From: Cucumis sativus
Lineage: Eukaryota; Streptophyta; Magnoliopsida; Cucurbitales; Cucurbitaceae
Direction of reading: 5' to 3'
Assembly: GCF_000004075.3 (NCBI RefSeq)
Contig: NC_026656.2
Span: 2,046,001-2,110,000 of the forward strand
DNA length: 64,000 bases
Shown here: one piece after another, positions 1 to 12,498 of the stretch
How positions within the stretch are numbered: the first letter of the stretch is position 1
Layout of the letters: every line of letters begins with the position of its first letter
Program-made: the position numbers and the translations under genes
The notes under the pieces: model-generated
Databases searched by the model: none
Told to the model about the DNA's origin: nothing
What the model saw: only the letters and a program-made list of their open reading frames with translations

Positions 1-1326
1 TCTTTAAATTATGCAAATCAATATAACTGGATTTCTATTAATGAAATATTAAAATTTTATGTTAATACGACACATTGACTAAGTTAATACGTTCTAACCA
101 TGGTTATTACGAAAATTATATTACAAATATGTTTGTATTAAGAAAACAATTTTGGATTTTTATTATTAAAATTAGGAACCCATTTTAGTAAATTTCAGCC
201 CATCTATTTATCCTAGAAGACCGTTAACTCACGTCGTTAAGTAAAGAATAGAAGCACATTTTATTTTTGTTGGTTTTTGTTATATATATTTTGGTTGTGA
301 TTTTGAGAATAGAAAAGTATTTTTATTTATAATTGAATTCCAAAATTGCATTAATTAATTGTGATGGAAGGCATTTGAAAAGGAAAGAAAATTATAAACA
401 ATTGAGAAAGACTTTTCCTTATCTGATTAGCCCAACTGAAAGCAACTACCTCTTTTTCACAAATCACATTTCCCAATTCTATCCAACCCATTCTTTTTTT
501 TTCTTTAATTTTAAATATTCCTTTATCATTTAACTTAATTCGTTTCTATATCAAAAGTTATGCAATGTATTGTGTTAGAGATCGAATTCAATACTAAAAA
601 CTCAAAATAAATCATTACGTTTAAATTATACATACAATTGTGATATAAACATGTCAATGAAACTCTAACTTCTTAGCACTTATTATGAACGAGGAACTTC
701 CTTTCGTTTTTATAGCAAAAACTAAGATTTATAAAATTTGTTTATATTTGTGTAAATTTCTATAGATTTGATCAATAAAGTAGTTTTAAAAGATATGTGT
801 ATTGACATATTTGATACGAGAGTTTATAACTCAATACATTTATATTATTGATAAAATATGAAATTTTCACTATAGATTTAAGTATTTTGGTTAAATTTAC
901 AATTTTAATCAACAAAGTTAAGTTTGGAAGTGTTCATAAATTAAAATGTGAAAAAAAGGCATTAAATTATGTAAAAGAAATAAGAAATTGAATTCTATAC
1001 TTTGTTCAATAAATGAATGATGTGTGAATTTAATTGATATTAATGATATATGTTTGAAACGTGAGTTTGAGGAAGTTCTTACCAAGATGACGTGGCAGAA
1101 TTTATATCTTTAAAGTAGGACCCACAGACCCACAGAGAGAAAATTTAAATTAAAAACAAATAAAAAATTGTCTTTTTGTGGGTTTTCTATTTTTTTTTTG
1201 ATTTTTTATAATCCAACGCCGTCAAATAAAAAAACGTATTTTTAATAAATATAAATAAATATGACTCATTTTTATTTTATTTTAAATTTTTTCGAAAAAG
1301 GAGAGAAGATATTTGGTCTTATAATC
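1..1326. promoter_or_regulatory. AT-rich upstream region of the WDL1-like gene
   Basis: No convincing coding region is seen; the short open frames here have no recognisable features. The stretch is very AT-rich. The one motif that stands out is TGACGTGGCA at about 1088-1097, an ACGT-core element of the ABRE/as-1 type, about 270 nt upstream of the inferred transcription start. Its function is inferred only. Confidence 0.4.
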
Positions 1327-1334
1327 TATAAATA
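1327..1334 (+). promoter_or_regulatory. TATA box of the WDL1-like gene
   Basis: TATAAATA is a clean TATA box in the right orientation. A start about 30 nt downstream (near 1360) would give a leader containing the G-rich tract at 1510-1528 and a leader intron ending at 2249. Confidence 0.55.
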
Positions 1335-1509
1335 AACAATGAGTCATCCAATCCAACAGCAAAACACCGATAAAAAGCCTTCATTTCTTTTGTTGTTGGG
1401 GTTTTGTTTTCTCTTCCGATCATTACGCTAACCAAAAGGAAAACCGCTAACGTTGATTTCTTTGTAATAAAAGAAAATAAACAATAACCCAATTTTCAAA
1501 AAAAAATAA

Positions 1510-1528
1510 GGGGGAGGGGAGGGGAGGG
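1510..1528 (+). other. G-quadruplex motif in the WDL1-like 5' leader
   Basis: Four uninterrupted G runs of 5, 4, 4 and 3 are separated by single A loops, on the same strand as the transcript and upstream of the leader intron. One-nucleotide loops are the most stable RNA quadruplex class. In such AT-rich DNA this is conspicuous. That it lies in the mRNA depends on the inferred start near 1360. Confidence 0.7.
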
Positions 1529-2253
1529 ACAAAGGAGTGGGGAACCAGGGAGATCTTGTCAGATCGGCAAGGGGAGCTGGTAATTCAAGGTGGGTCTTTT
1601 TCTTCTTCCTCTCTGTTTTTCATCTTTTTTTTTTCTTTTTAGAGTTTCAGAGTTTTAGAGTTTTTTTAATGGTGGATATGAATTCCCTTGTCTTCTTTTT
1701 CATCTTTTTTGCTGTGTTCTGATGAAAATGGTTCTTTTTTGTTGTCTTTTTTCTTCTTCTTTGATGGCTTTGAGTTGTTTTTTAAGCTTGGGGGAAATGG
1801 GGTTCTCTAGTATTTCAATCTTTGTGTGTGTTCTTTTTCTTTCTTTTGGGTGTGGTGGAATTGGGATTTTGAATTAACCCTTTTGATTTTGTGGGTCAAT
1901 TCAAACTTTTGAACTTTCCTTTTGCATTTTGAGCTTATAGTTGAAGCTTTCTTGAGGATTCAATTTGATGTTTCTCTTTTGTTCCTTACTTTTTGTGGAG
2001 TTTTTTTTGGGAAACTAATTGATTTTCTTAGTTCAGAAGTCAATTCCTCTTTTTATAATATAGATTAAATAATTTGGTTGGTTGTTGTCGAGAGGCTTTT
2101 TGTTTCTTTTGAACCAAAGTTATATCAAGTTGAGTGAGTGTAAGTTTGTAATTTTTGTATTTGAGCTTCTTTTGATTTTGGTTTGGAAAATGATACCTAT
2201 TTCTTTTTGGAGGATTTTGATTGCGATGTTGTTGGTGTTTTTGGTGCAGGGTC

Positions 2254-4440
2254 ATGGGTAGGGAAATTGTTGGTGATGTACTGGAGAAGCCAAATGATCT
2301 TGTAGTGGTTTTAAATGGCGTTTCTCATGAAAAAGCCCATGTTTCCCCCAAAATTTCAGAAGAAAGTATTGATTTGGAGGAATACGAAGAGAAGGAATCG
2401 AGCGAGGAGAATTTGTTTCCCGAAAACTATCAAGAAACCGACCACGATGTTGCAGCCATCAAAAGCTCTAACCTTGATGCCAGTGTGCCTGCACCTGTGA
2501 CCATGCCCGTGCCTGCACCTCCACCTCCACCTGCACCTGCACCCACGCCTGCAGCTGTGCTTGTGCTTGAGGAGAAGAAGAAGGAGGAGAGAACTGTAGC
2601 ACAAAAAATCAGTGACTTCAATAAGTCTATTTCACCTGGGACTGTAGCTGTTACTCCAAAAATAATGAGGGTGAACCACAAGATTCAACAGCCACCCGTG
2701 CAGGAACCGGAGAAAGCAGTCATGTGCTCACAAACCATTGAGACCGAGCCTACTTCGACTACAGTTCCTGTCGTTGAGGCATCACCAAATACTATTGAAT
2801 TGCAGCCTCCCAGCCCTGAAAAGAACTCGCATGTAAGTACAACTTTTAGGAATGTCAATGAAGCCACATTTGTGTTTACTGGAAGTAGCTTTTATGCAAC
2901 AGGAAAACTGGAAAAGTACCACAGGACTAGTTAAGTCTCCTTGAATAGAACATTATTGACTGGAAAACAGCTTCCTGACTTTGATTTTCGGGTTTATCTC
3001 CTATTCGACTTCTTTCATGGACTTTCAACACAAATATAACTATGCCCTTTTGTTCAGTTTCATTAGGGTCAGTTACGAGTTTCGAACTGCATCAACTTCA
3101 ATTTAGTTGAGTGTAAAATGCCATTGAATATCTTTATCTTTTCTAATCTTAAAATGGTTGGTTTTGTTTATAGTTCTTTGGGAAATATATTTAGTTGCAT
3201 TACAGTTTGGTTGAGAATGTCCTACCCTCCTGACCTTGTTTCTTATATCTTCAAAGTATAGATTAAGATTTTTGTTAGAAAATGAGATGGACAAAATTAT
3301 GATTTCTATATGTTTTACTTTTCTACAGCCAAACTCGCCTCAATCATCGAGTAAATCTTCACAGAACGATCTTACGAAACATCATGAAGAAGATCACTGG
3401 TCCATTGCCTCCTCGTATCCTCTTTTCAACAACTACCATATAGAACTAAGCCTTTTTTTTTTTTTTGTAAATTCTTAATTTGTTCATATTATCAGATTTT
3501 GTTATCCTTAGCCCATTCATAGTACTGTTCAATCTATTCGACAACTAAAATCTAAAGTAACTATCGGAATGGCTCCTACATTTAGATCGGCTGAACGTGC
3601 TGGTAAAAGGAAGGAGGTATTACTTGTGTTGAATGATTTAGACGTTACCTTGCCGTTCAACCTGTGGTTTTCTGTTTGCTTATGAAATTTGTTCTCTATT
3701 CAGTTCTATAACAAGTTGGAGGAGAAACACAAAGCTATGGAGGCAGAGAGAGTCCAATACGAAGCACGAATTAAGGTATTTTGGACTACCATCCTGTTTA
3801 TGTTTTGTTTCTACGTTTTGATGCATATCGTATTCTTCAACACTTTGTATTGACGAGGGAAAGGATCAGCTTAGTTTCATCTTTGATTTACTGCTTTAAA
3901 ATGCTTTTAGGAAGAGCAAGAAGCAGCAATCAAGCAGCTTAGGAAAGGATTAGTGATCAAAGCAAATCCAGTGCCCAGTTTCTATTATGAAGGACCACCA
4001 CCAAAGACTGAACTAAAAAAGGTAGCCATTGAAACTCTATTCTGATACGATCATTCCCCTCTTAGGATTTACATTTTACGGATGCTTTGTTTTATGATGG
4101 CGAAGTTTTAACTAGTACTTTATGTCAGTTACCATTAACTAGGCCAAAGTCTCCAAATCTAACTCGAAGGAAAAGCTGTGGTGATTCGATGAACTTTAGC
4201 ATAGAGGAAAAAGGAAAACTATGCACCCGAGGACAACGCCATAGCTTTAGTAGTCAGAAATCAGAGGAATCAACTAACGGCGTAGCCCGCAAAAGCAAAG
4301 CACAAGTGAATGGGCAAAGCCACAACAATGAATCTTTTAAACATAGAAACCATGTGAAGCGCGACAGAGAGACCAAAAAAACAACTTTTGCAACAACTGA
4401 TCCACACACAAGTAATGTAGATATCCCCATTCAGTCATGA
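2254..4440 (+). CDS. WDL1: TPX2-domain microtubule-associated protein, WVD2-like (WDL1 type)
   Basis: Coding exons are 2254-2832, 3329-3414, 3523-3616, 3704-3775, 3911-4021 and 4129-4440, all with GT-AG introns and compatible phases, giving 417 residues. A leader intron (donor at 1580 or 1590, acceptor at 2248-2249) precedes the ATG. The N-terminal ~190 residues are acidic and then Pro/Ala-rich (about 75-110), probably disordered. Residues about 240-315 form the TPX2/WVD2 microtubule-binding domain, with the KLEEKH hallmark. The basic [15 protein letters not shown] block follows. In Arabidopsis, WVD2/WDL proteins bundle cortical microtubules and affect anisotropic cell expansion and organ twisting. 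The family call rests on the domain; the WDL1 subtype is supported by its neighbours (FAD oxidoreductase, ANX1-like, TPR10-like) matching the Arabidopsis WDL1 locus from memory. Confidence 0.9.
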
Positions 4441-5777
4441 ACATTTAATTTCTCCTTAATGTGAACTAAGAAAAAGGAAAAAAGAAGAAGAAAAAAAAGA
4501 GGGGGGAGCAAAGAAAGAAAAAGCTTTATCTTTCAGTTGCTAGTTGTTTCGTTACCTAAAAGAAAATAGCTTCTTTTCTTTTCTTTTTACATCTAATTAC
4601 TTCACTGAGTGAGTTGTGCTAATATGAAATGTATATGTTTTTCTTTTCTTTTCTTTTCTTTTCGTTTCTTTTCTTTTCTTTTTTTTCCCATGAAAGTTAT
4701 AATGATTTTTTATGTTATACATATAAGGGAGATTTTGATTCAGTGTGTGGACTATTGTGTATACACAGATACAGATATACTTTTGCTTTCTATCTTTGTA
4801 TCTTCTCTCCCTCTTAACTATAATTGGTGTATTTTAGGAGAATTGGAGAATGATTTTTTGTTTGTGTTCAGATGAGGTTTGAGTTTGGTGAGAATTTTGA
4901 ACCATTCGCCTAAAAATGCATGGAGTTGGAGATTGAATCACCAACCACTCGATTAAGGTATATATATGAATAAGTTGGACAAAGTCTATGTTGACTTTTG
5001 TTTTACGTATAATCAAATGAAATGATATGAAATGTTAACCATGAAATGTGAAACAATAACATTTTACTAAACAAAACAAAGCTTAGGATGAACTTTTTGG
5101 AAGAGATCTCAATGTTTACTCTTCAACTTGGGATCACGTAGACATTGAAGCTTAATCGTGTACTTGGGTGCAGCAGAAGGTGAAATTGTAAAATCATAAA
5201 GCTGTGAATTTCCTAGTATAAGATTTTTTTAGGCAAACAATATGAGAAGTTAATAAAGCATCTTTCTCTAGTTATGAGAAGTTAAACAAGTAGGAGACTT
5301 CGCAACTTTACTCTCTTCGATCCTCCAAATTTTTTAGTCGAACGCATATGAAGTGTAACACTTTCATCAATCTAAAATTTGTGCAATAACATATAAATTA
5401 GACAACATCTCTTTTAAATAGGCATTAAGCACATTAATTTTATAAATGTTTGTCCATGTAGAACACTAACAAAAGAAAAAAATGTTTTCAAATATAGCAA
5501 AATACACCAACAAAATATGAGTGTATCTATATTAGTGTATGGTTTACGTGGTAAATAGATTATCATATTTTGGTATATTTAAAAAAAAATGGTTTGAAAA
5601 GTAATAAAATAGTTTTCCTCTATTTGATTTTTGTTTAATAAAAAAACTCCATTTTGAAGTTTGAAGGAACCTATGGATAAGTAAACAAACAAAACAAAAT
5701 GGCGCGCAAGAGAGTGGAAAAGAGGATTTATTGAAACCTTTCTTCTTCTCTCATCCACTCTTTTCTCTACAATAATC
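4441..5777. other. Intergenic: WDL1 3' UTR and FAD-gene promoter
   Basis: No gene is seen. It holds purine-rich 3' UTR sequence at 4470-4530, the pentamer microsatellite, and AT-rich DNA. At about 5493-5585 a segment carries opposed ATAGCAAAATA and TATTTTGGTATATTT blocks. These resemble the dispersed repeats at 45.58 and 57.28 kb and may be a third relic of that family (weak). Confidence 0.4.
4638..4687 (+). repeat. TTTTC microsatellite
   Basis: About nine copies of a TTTTC/TTTCT pentamer with one interruption, about 200 nt after the WDL1-like stop and therefore probably in or just past its 3' UTR. Confidence 0.85.
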
Positions 5778-8700
5778 ATGTCTTCCCTCTTCACCCCTTT
5801 CATTTCCTCTTCCCTCATTCTTCAACCCCTCAAATTTTCTCAACTTACAATCTTCTCCTCGAAACCCTACAGCAACACGAATTTTATTCCGGTTGTAGCA
5901 TCCCATTCTCAACCCAAACCTAATTCTAAACACAATTCTAGAAAACCCACCATGGATGGCAGCAAACCCACCTCCAAATTTCGAAGAAAATCCTCATACG
6001 GTACCTCTAGGAGGTCGATTCTGAAGAAAACTTTCAATCAGGAGCAAGTTACCTTCACTTCTGCTCTCTCCGATGACCCCCTTATAGCCATTATTGGCGG
6101 CGGCATGGCGGGAATCATGTGTGCTCTGAGTTTGGAGAAAAGGGGTGTTCGCTCCACCGTCTTTGACACGGTTGGTTATTACTTGTTTGTTATTTCATAT
6201 TTGAATTTTTCATTAGTTTTGACTCATTCTGTACATGGGTGACATATGTTTCATTTTGGGAAACATGATTGAATTGGGTTAGAAAAAAAAGGACTATTTC
6301 AGTCTATGTACTTCCATTAGGATTTAGTTCATATACCTTTGAATTGGTAACAATTTAATTATGTTTCATCCATACTGTGAAAATGTTGTTAAGATTTTAT
6401 TTTAATGAGATTTCTTGTGAGTAGATCGATATATAAGGAGGCGCCAAATGCTTTTATAAAGTACAAATATTAAATCTTTAAATAAAGCGAGAATAGCTCA
6501 ATTGTCAACCCATATGATGTTAACCAGGTCTATGGTTCGAATGTCTTGCTCTTATTCAACCTGATTTAAAGGCTTTTTAGTGCCAGTGAATGGATTTGTA
6601 TGCACCTTGCGAAGACCCTTTTATGTTGGTTGAAATTTATTTTTTGTTATACTTAGTTAATCTAGGAGGGGGCATTTCAAATTTTAATTTTTGTTGCAGG
6701 GTATACATGGGTTGGGAGGAAGAATGGGGACTAGAAGTCTTGGACCTGAACCCCTAATGTTTGATCATGCGGCTCAATTCTTTACAGTGACGGATAACCA
6801 ATTTGCTCAGTTGGTTGATGGTTGGTTGGCTGCAGATCTAGTTAAAGAGTGGAAGGGCACTGTTGGAGAGCTTGAATTGGGTGGTCGATTTGTTCCAATG
6901 TCTTCCTGTCCAAGGTATATTGGTACAAATGGCATGCGGCCACTTGCTGACTCATTGCTATCTCAGGTGATTGAAATGTAGATCTTCAACAAGAGCATTT
7001 CAGAAGTGCATTAAGTATATGGAAGAAATAAACAATAAACCAGCCGCTGCCTTCTTTAGTAGCAAAGATTTATCCTTATAACATGTTTAAACTTAGTTGA
7101 ATGGACGATATGGAATCTATATGGACATAATATTTAGTAATCCTGATCCCATGAGTGAAACTATTGACTATTGATGGCTAAGTTTGTAATGAGTTCTAGT
7201 TTACTATTAATCCTGATACCATACTTATAGCATGTATGGTATCCTACACTTTTTAAATACAGTTTTTGCCCTTGATTTCCTCTGACTTTTCTACTATTTG
7301 ATTTTTGTTGCCAGACTTCTCTGATTAATGTGATCCGCCCTTGCTGGATAAGTAAGCTGGAGCCATTTAATGGAATGTGGCACTTAAGTGAGAACGGAAA
7401 ACCTTGTGGGCATTTTGATGCTATTGTTATTGCACACAATGGCAAGTAGATGGTTCTTTCTTTCCTTCTAGAGCTTGAAGACTACATATTTTGTTGATTT
7501 TTGACAGTTGCTGGGTGGTTTCATTCTATGAGTTAGTGTTGACTACCAAAACACAAAATTTCTGAAGCAAGAGGTTTAAATGCCATTTGCATGATATATC
7601 ATTTTGGTTCAGCTGCAATCTAGATTAATTTTTATTTTCTGGTTTTGTCATAATGCTTAACATAAATTTTTTTGTTAGAATGATTTAGATTTTGAAATGT
7701 TGAATTGGTTATCCTGGCAGGCAAATGTGCTAATCGGCTTCTTTCAACATCTGGCTTACCTCTGATTGCTAGACAAATGAAGGTGCAAATTTTGATAATT
7801 TTTCCAGCTTATTTTGGTTTGTTTAACAATAAGTATTTACATGCTTCTTAATTGATCCTGTCTATTCTGTGTTTGTAGAGGTTAGAATTAAGTTCTATAT
7901 GGGCCCTCCTTGCTGCATTTGAGGACCCTCTTCCTTTCCCAGATACTGCAGAAAAATTTCCATTTGAAGGAGCTTTTGTAAAAGGGGTTGATTCCCTCTC
8001 ATGGATGGCAAACAATAACAAAAAATTTCTAAACTTTCAGAAAGATGGGCCCCACTGTTGGACCTTTCTGAGTACTGCTGCATATGGGAAACAGAACAAG
8101 GTTCCACAGGTTGGTTTTCCACCTAGTATTAGGCTTGCCAACTTTTGCACTTTGCCTACATTCTTGTCAAATATTCAAATGCCCTTTTTCTCTTTAATTA
8201 TCAGAAGAACTCTAATAACATTTTCATGATTATGATCATCAGTGGATTTGTATTTTGGGGGCTCCAGCTAGAAACTGGAGGAGCATGCAGGATTATTTTT
8301 TGAAAACGACCCCTACATATGAAAAGAAAGAGTTTCTTTAATTCCATTTTTTAATCAGTTATGGAAAAGAACTCAATTAGTAAGACTTTGACCTTTCATT
8401 AAAGGAAAGAGTGCTCCACCAATGCAAAAATATTATAGAAACAAGAAATAGGAGTGAAATGAACAACTTTCTCGGCCATCTTTTCATCCTTGCTTGTGCA
8501 TTGTATAAAAATTTCTGACTATTTGTAATCAATTTGTCGCTGCCTGTTCATTTGTTATTGCGTTTACTTATAATAGTATCGCTATGTATGACTCCTTTGA
8601 GTCAACATTTGATATTTGTTTGTCCATAGCTTATTTTGAATTAATTTACATCAAATTTTTTGTTAAAGTACTGATGGATATCAACTATGATGCTCTGTTA

Positions 8701-9785
8701 GGAGAATATCCCAACTTCTACTGCCGAGAAAGTGAAGAAAAATATGCTAGAGGGTGTCGAAGCTGCCCTGGGATTGTCCAAAGGGTCACTGCCAAAACCC
8801 TTTTACACCCGAGTTCAGCTATGGTAATTGGCCAAAACCTAATTCATATGTAAACCATCTTTTTGTATTGCCTTATTTAGTTGAATTTGGACTATACTTA
8901 AGTTGGCACATTTGAACCATCTTGATTGTTTGAAACTTTATATATTTATAACGCACATGCCAAATTGCATATCCTTGGTGTAATTCCTATTCTCGAAGTC
9001 TCATTAAATGAAGCATCATAGCCTCTAAACAAATGTCCCTTTCTTTTTACCTCCTACACTAAAGAAATCACTCAAAAGCTGAGATCAATAGGTGAACACG
9101 AACCTAACAACAAAGTTAACTATCAATATCAAGAACATGAAGCTGCAAAGATTCAATATAGGATCTCTTGCCCTAATATTTGATTTAGAAAAACAATGTT
9201 TAACTCAAAAGCTTGAATGTGTGGACGAAGGAATGTTTAATATGGTATAGATATTTCTTAACTTCCTTGATAATCAGCTTTATAACATTCTCTATACAGG
9301 GGTGCAGCACTGCCTACAAATTCACCAGGTATTCCATGCATCTTTGATCCTCATGGAAGAGCCGGTATCTGTGGTGATTGGCTACTAGGCTCAAATATAG
9401 AATCAGCAGCCCTAAGTGGGATAGCTCTTGGAAATCATGTAAGCTTGTTGAGTTTTCTTTATTTGTACTCATGTTTCTAATTTATCCATGACAAGCATAC
9501 CGCTCAATATTCAGTAGTTGGAAGGGCAGTTCCATATTTGCTATGTGTGAAAAGATGTAATGGCAGTCAGATCTCCCTGGATTTTTGTGCATTATATTTA
9601 CCGAAAACAAAATGTCACTGTAGATTGCAGATTACTTCCGAAGTGGCAGCGAACACTCCGAAGAATTCGCAGTTGGTTTACATAAGGAGTTTCAGCCCAT
9701 TCAAGGACATGATATTGGGCAATTTCCAGGTTTGGGAACTGAAAAGCAGGCAGAAAGTACACTGGCATTCCAGCTTGCTACTTAA
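5778..9785 (+). CDS. FAD/NAD(P)-binding oxidoreductase, plastid-targeted (renalase-like amine oxidase fold)
   Basis: Eight exons: 5778-6170, 6700-6966, 7315-7441, 7721-7782, 7879-8109, 8702-8823, 9300-9438 and 9624-9785, giving 500 residues. Residues 1 to about 90 are Ser/Pro/Lys-rich with few acidic residues, like a chloroplast transit peptide. The dinucleotide-binding motif IIGGGMAG (about 105-112) is followed by an acidic residue at the end of strand 2 (VFD), typical of FAD binding. LGGRMGTRS is the usual second FAD-contact motif of amine-oxidase-like flavoproteins. The C-terminal CGDWLLGSNIESAALSG block is the conserved FAD-site end. The substrate is unknown. Intron 3 (7442-7720) begins with GC, not GT: only this junction keeps the conserved HNGKCANR reading. 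Intron 1 contains a tRNA-like SINE head. A possible 3' UTR intron (9828-10040) follows the stop. The Arabidopsis counterpart is recalled as At3g04650. Confidence 0.9.
6483..6600 (+). mobile_element. tRNA-derived SINE fragment in intron 1 of the FAD gene
   Basis: A perfect RNA polymerase III box A match (TAGCTCAATTG, 6494-6504) and a near-perfect box B (GGTTCGAATG, 6534-6543) are spaced about 40 nt apart, as in tRNA genes. The flanks do not fold into a tRNA acceptor stem, which points to a SINE head and not a tRNA gene. I could not fix the 3' end or find target duplications, so the right limit is approximate. Confidence 0.55.
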
Positions 9786-11483
9786 ATTTTTCCTTGCTAG
9801 ACGCACGAAGCAGAAATTATAATTCAGGTATGTATACTTTCGAGAAGTCTATTCACAATTCAAACAAGCAATTACAAGCCGTCATTTCTTGGGTAACTAG
9901 AAATTGTTAAACAGTTCGAAACATAAACCTGGCGAAAAAATCTTGAATGATGATTTACATGAAATTCATTCGAAATGTAAGCCGTCTTTTCTTTTTCTTC
10001 TTTTTTGTTTTGGCAATGGTGTTGGTGATGCTTATTGCAGGAAGATTGGGATGAACACGTCATGTCTGTCAATATTTTGAAGAAACTCGAGACAGTAAGA
10101 CACGCAGAGCTGAGGTGACTCGACTACTTTGATCAAACCTAACAAGGACTCATCTTCTGATCTATCACAGGCAAATCAATAGTATGTCTCTCTTTTCAAG
10201 AATTTCAAGTTCTCAAGCATATAAAATATGGAAATATAGCAAGCAATATAAACTTGAAGATCGTTAAGATAATGAAAGTAGTGAACCTGTTGAACAACTC
10301 CATGGACTCAACAAAGTTTCATTCGCTCATTCCCATTGTCGGTATAATGGCTTGACACACTGTCTTGCGCACAAAGATTTATAGAATCGACATTTTGATG
10401 TTCATCATACCCTCACTTGGTCTCTAAACTTTCAAACACTTAATTTTAGTCATTGTTAATTCTTCCGTATTTTAGTAAGTGAAATTACAGATCCTAATGT
10501 AATTCCATTTCTTCCTTTACTTCATTAATAAGACGTTTAAGCAGACAAGCTTTTGAATTTATAAAAATGGAGTAGAGTAAAATTTATGAAGGCACATTTG
10601 AACTTCCTATTTTGTTCAAATTTGGAACCTCTTGAAAAGACATTGTCACAAGAGAATGATGAGGTTCTCTCCAATGAAGCTTTAACTTTGTCTGTTTACA
10701 TGACTTTTATGCAGAGTTGGAACTTCACGGGGTGTGTGTTTGAAGATTCAAGCTCACGAAGTGAAGATGGAAATGGAATTCTTCTTTAGGGAATAACCAC
10801 AAAAGATGTTACTATCTATATGCTTGCCTAAAGTTGTTAACACATTGGAATGAATATACACTCCCATGTCTTCTTGGGAGAGTACTGTTCTTCGGATTAA
10901 TTTTTGCTTTAGATTTTGAATTTAAATCATCATCAAACCCTTTGTCACATATTCAATGAAATAAAAAAATGGGCAATTAAGTTAATTGAAGAACGAATAA
11001 GTTAATGGAATTCTTTTTCAAAAATAAACTAACGAAATATTATTGAATTAATACAAAATAACACCGAAACCCAAAATTAATAAATAATTAAAGTTTAATC
11101 AGAAGTTCCAAAAAATTAGCCACGTGGTGCCGACGTGGGTTCGAAATCGCGTGCAACGCACGTGAACTGTTCTGATTATGAAATTTGCGTTTTATGTACA
11201 TAAACGACCAAAACGACGCTTTTAATTACGGGAAATCCGCCATTGAAGCAAAACTCAAAAAGCTTTAACGATAAACCAGAAGCAAAGAGATGATCATTCA
11301 ATTCATTCAAAAGAAAAGACTGATTTGAAGATAGACCATTGAGAATTTACCAAACTAAAATTTGATAAAAATATTGTATAACAACGAGCGGTTGCATCTC
11401 TCATATCATATCCCTAATTTACATCGCTACGTACTATTAATAAGAAAACCCTAGAAATTAATCAAAAACCCTAAACACATAAT
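9786..11483. other. Intergenic between the FAD gene and histone H1 (tail-to-tail)
   Basis: The first part is FAD-gene 3' UTR: a splice-like pair (AG/GTATGTA at 9827-9828; TTATTGCAG ending at 10040) suggests an untranslated intron. At 10586-10789 there is a 67-codon open frame I do not recognise (central segment ETLSQENDEVLSNEAL-like, acidic C-terminus). It has no paralogue here and may be chance. At 11118-11165 lies a cluster of ACGT motifs, listed separately. The H1 3' UTR must lie immediately below 11484. Confidence 0.4.
11118..11165. promoter_or_regulatory. Cluster of ACGT-core (G-box-like) motifs
   Basis: CCACGTGG, CGACGTGGG and GCACGTGA occur within 48 nt in a locally GC-richer patch, although this spacer is expected to hold only two gene 3' ends. 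Such motifs bind bZIP/bHLH factors. The cluster could mark a promoter of an unannotated transcript, for example one antisense to H1. Confidence 0.35.
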
Positions 11484-12373
11484 TCATTTCTTGACTTTCC
11501 TTGCCTGGACTTTCCTCGCCGGCGACTTTACCGTCTTTGGCTTCTTCGCCGCTACCTTCTTCGCCTTTGTCGCCGGTGCGGCTCTCTTTCCTGGCGAAGT
11601 TCGCGACAGTGTTTTCGCTACTTTCGCTGCCTTGGCTGCTGGTTTAGGCTTCGGAGCAACCTTCTTAACCTTCTCAGCTGCCTTCGTCTTCGCGGCGGTT
11701 TTTGGTTTCGCGACGGTCTTGGATTTAGCAACTGTCTTCGGCTTCGGCTTCGCTACAGCTTTCGGCTTAGGTTTCGCAGCAGTTTTGGCTTTCGATTTGG
11801 CAACGGCGGCTTTCTTGATGCTTGCTGCTTTGAGTTTTGAGCTTACAGGCTTCTTGGCGGTGACTGGTGCTGCTGCTGCTGCTGCGGCTTTTGCTTGAAT
11901 AGAACGAGCCGATGGAAGCTTATAGGAGTTCTTAACCTTAACGAGTTTTTCAGCGGCGACAAGTTTTTTGAGATGAACAAGCAAAAGCTTCCTGAAATTG
12001 GAAGGCAATTGTTTGTGTTTCTCTTCAGTGAACTTCGTAATGGCGTACTGACTCGAGCCGGTTCTCTCCTTCAGAGAAACGATCGCTTCGCTAATCATCT
12101 AGAGAAACAATTTCAAAATTCAATCAGAACAAAACGTAAAAACTCGATCGGAATAACAATAAACAATCACAACAAAGATCAATCATCCATACACACCTGA
12201 AGGAACGGAGGGTGAGTCGGAGAAGATCTAGCCTTCTTCGCACCAGATGGTTTCTTAGCCTTCGATGCTTTCGATGCCGCAGCTTTCTTAGCCTTGGAGT
12301 CGTTCTCAGCTGGCTGGGCCACCGCTGCAGCGGGAGCATCGGAGATGATGACGGAATCAGCGGCGGAAGACAT
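11484..12373 (-). CDS. Linker histone H1
   Basis: Two exons, 12197-12373 and 11484-12098 (minus strand), joined at phase 0 by a 98-nt GT-AG intron, give 263 residues. Residues 1-50 are Ala/Lys-rich. The winged-helix H15 globular domain spans about 53-122, running from HPPFLQ through MISEAIVSLKERTGSS to KVKNSYKLPS. The C-terminal ~140 residues are almost entirely Lys, Ala, Pro, Ser and Val with repeated KPKPK and AKSK units, the DNA-condensing tail. The intron falls inside the globular domain, right after FLQ, as is usual in plant H1 genes. The protein binds linker DNA and compacts nucleosomes. The promoter carries a histone octamer, CCAAT box and TATA box, fitting S-phase-linked expression. 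The call is secure; the subtype (H1.1/H1.2-like as against stress-type) is suggested by length and linkage to a DRIP-type gene in the same window. Confidence 0.95.
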
Positions 12374-12460
12374 TATTGGAAATGGAATCGATTAGAAGAG
12401 AGGGAGAGGAAAATATTTTAGAGAGAGAAAATTCGATGAGGAGAGAGACGGTTGAGAGCG

Positions 12461-12470
12461 GTTTATATAA
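12461..12470 (-). promoter_or_regulatory. TATA box of histone H1
   Basis: TTATATAAAC on the minus strand, about 90 nt upstream of the H1 ATG, giving a short leader of about 60 nt. Confidence 0.6.
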
Positions 12471-12498
12471 TCAAACGAAATCATGCTACTGCGATCTG

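Noticed and set aside
6483-6560. Functional tRNA gene in the FAD intron
   Set aside because: Boxes A and B are good, but the ends do not form an acceptor stem, so a SINE head is the better reading.
11491-11898. Long open frame of 135 codons on the plus strand over histone H1
   Set aside because: It is the antisense shadow of the Lys/Ala-rich H1 tail; such codons read as Phe/Ala/Gly on the other strand.
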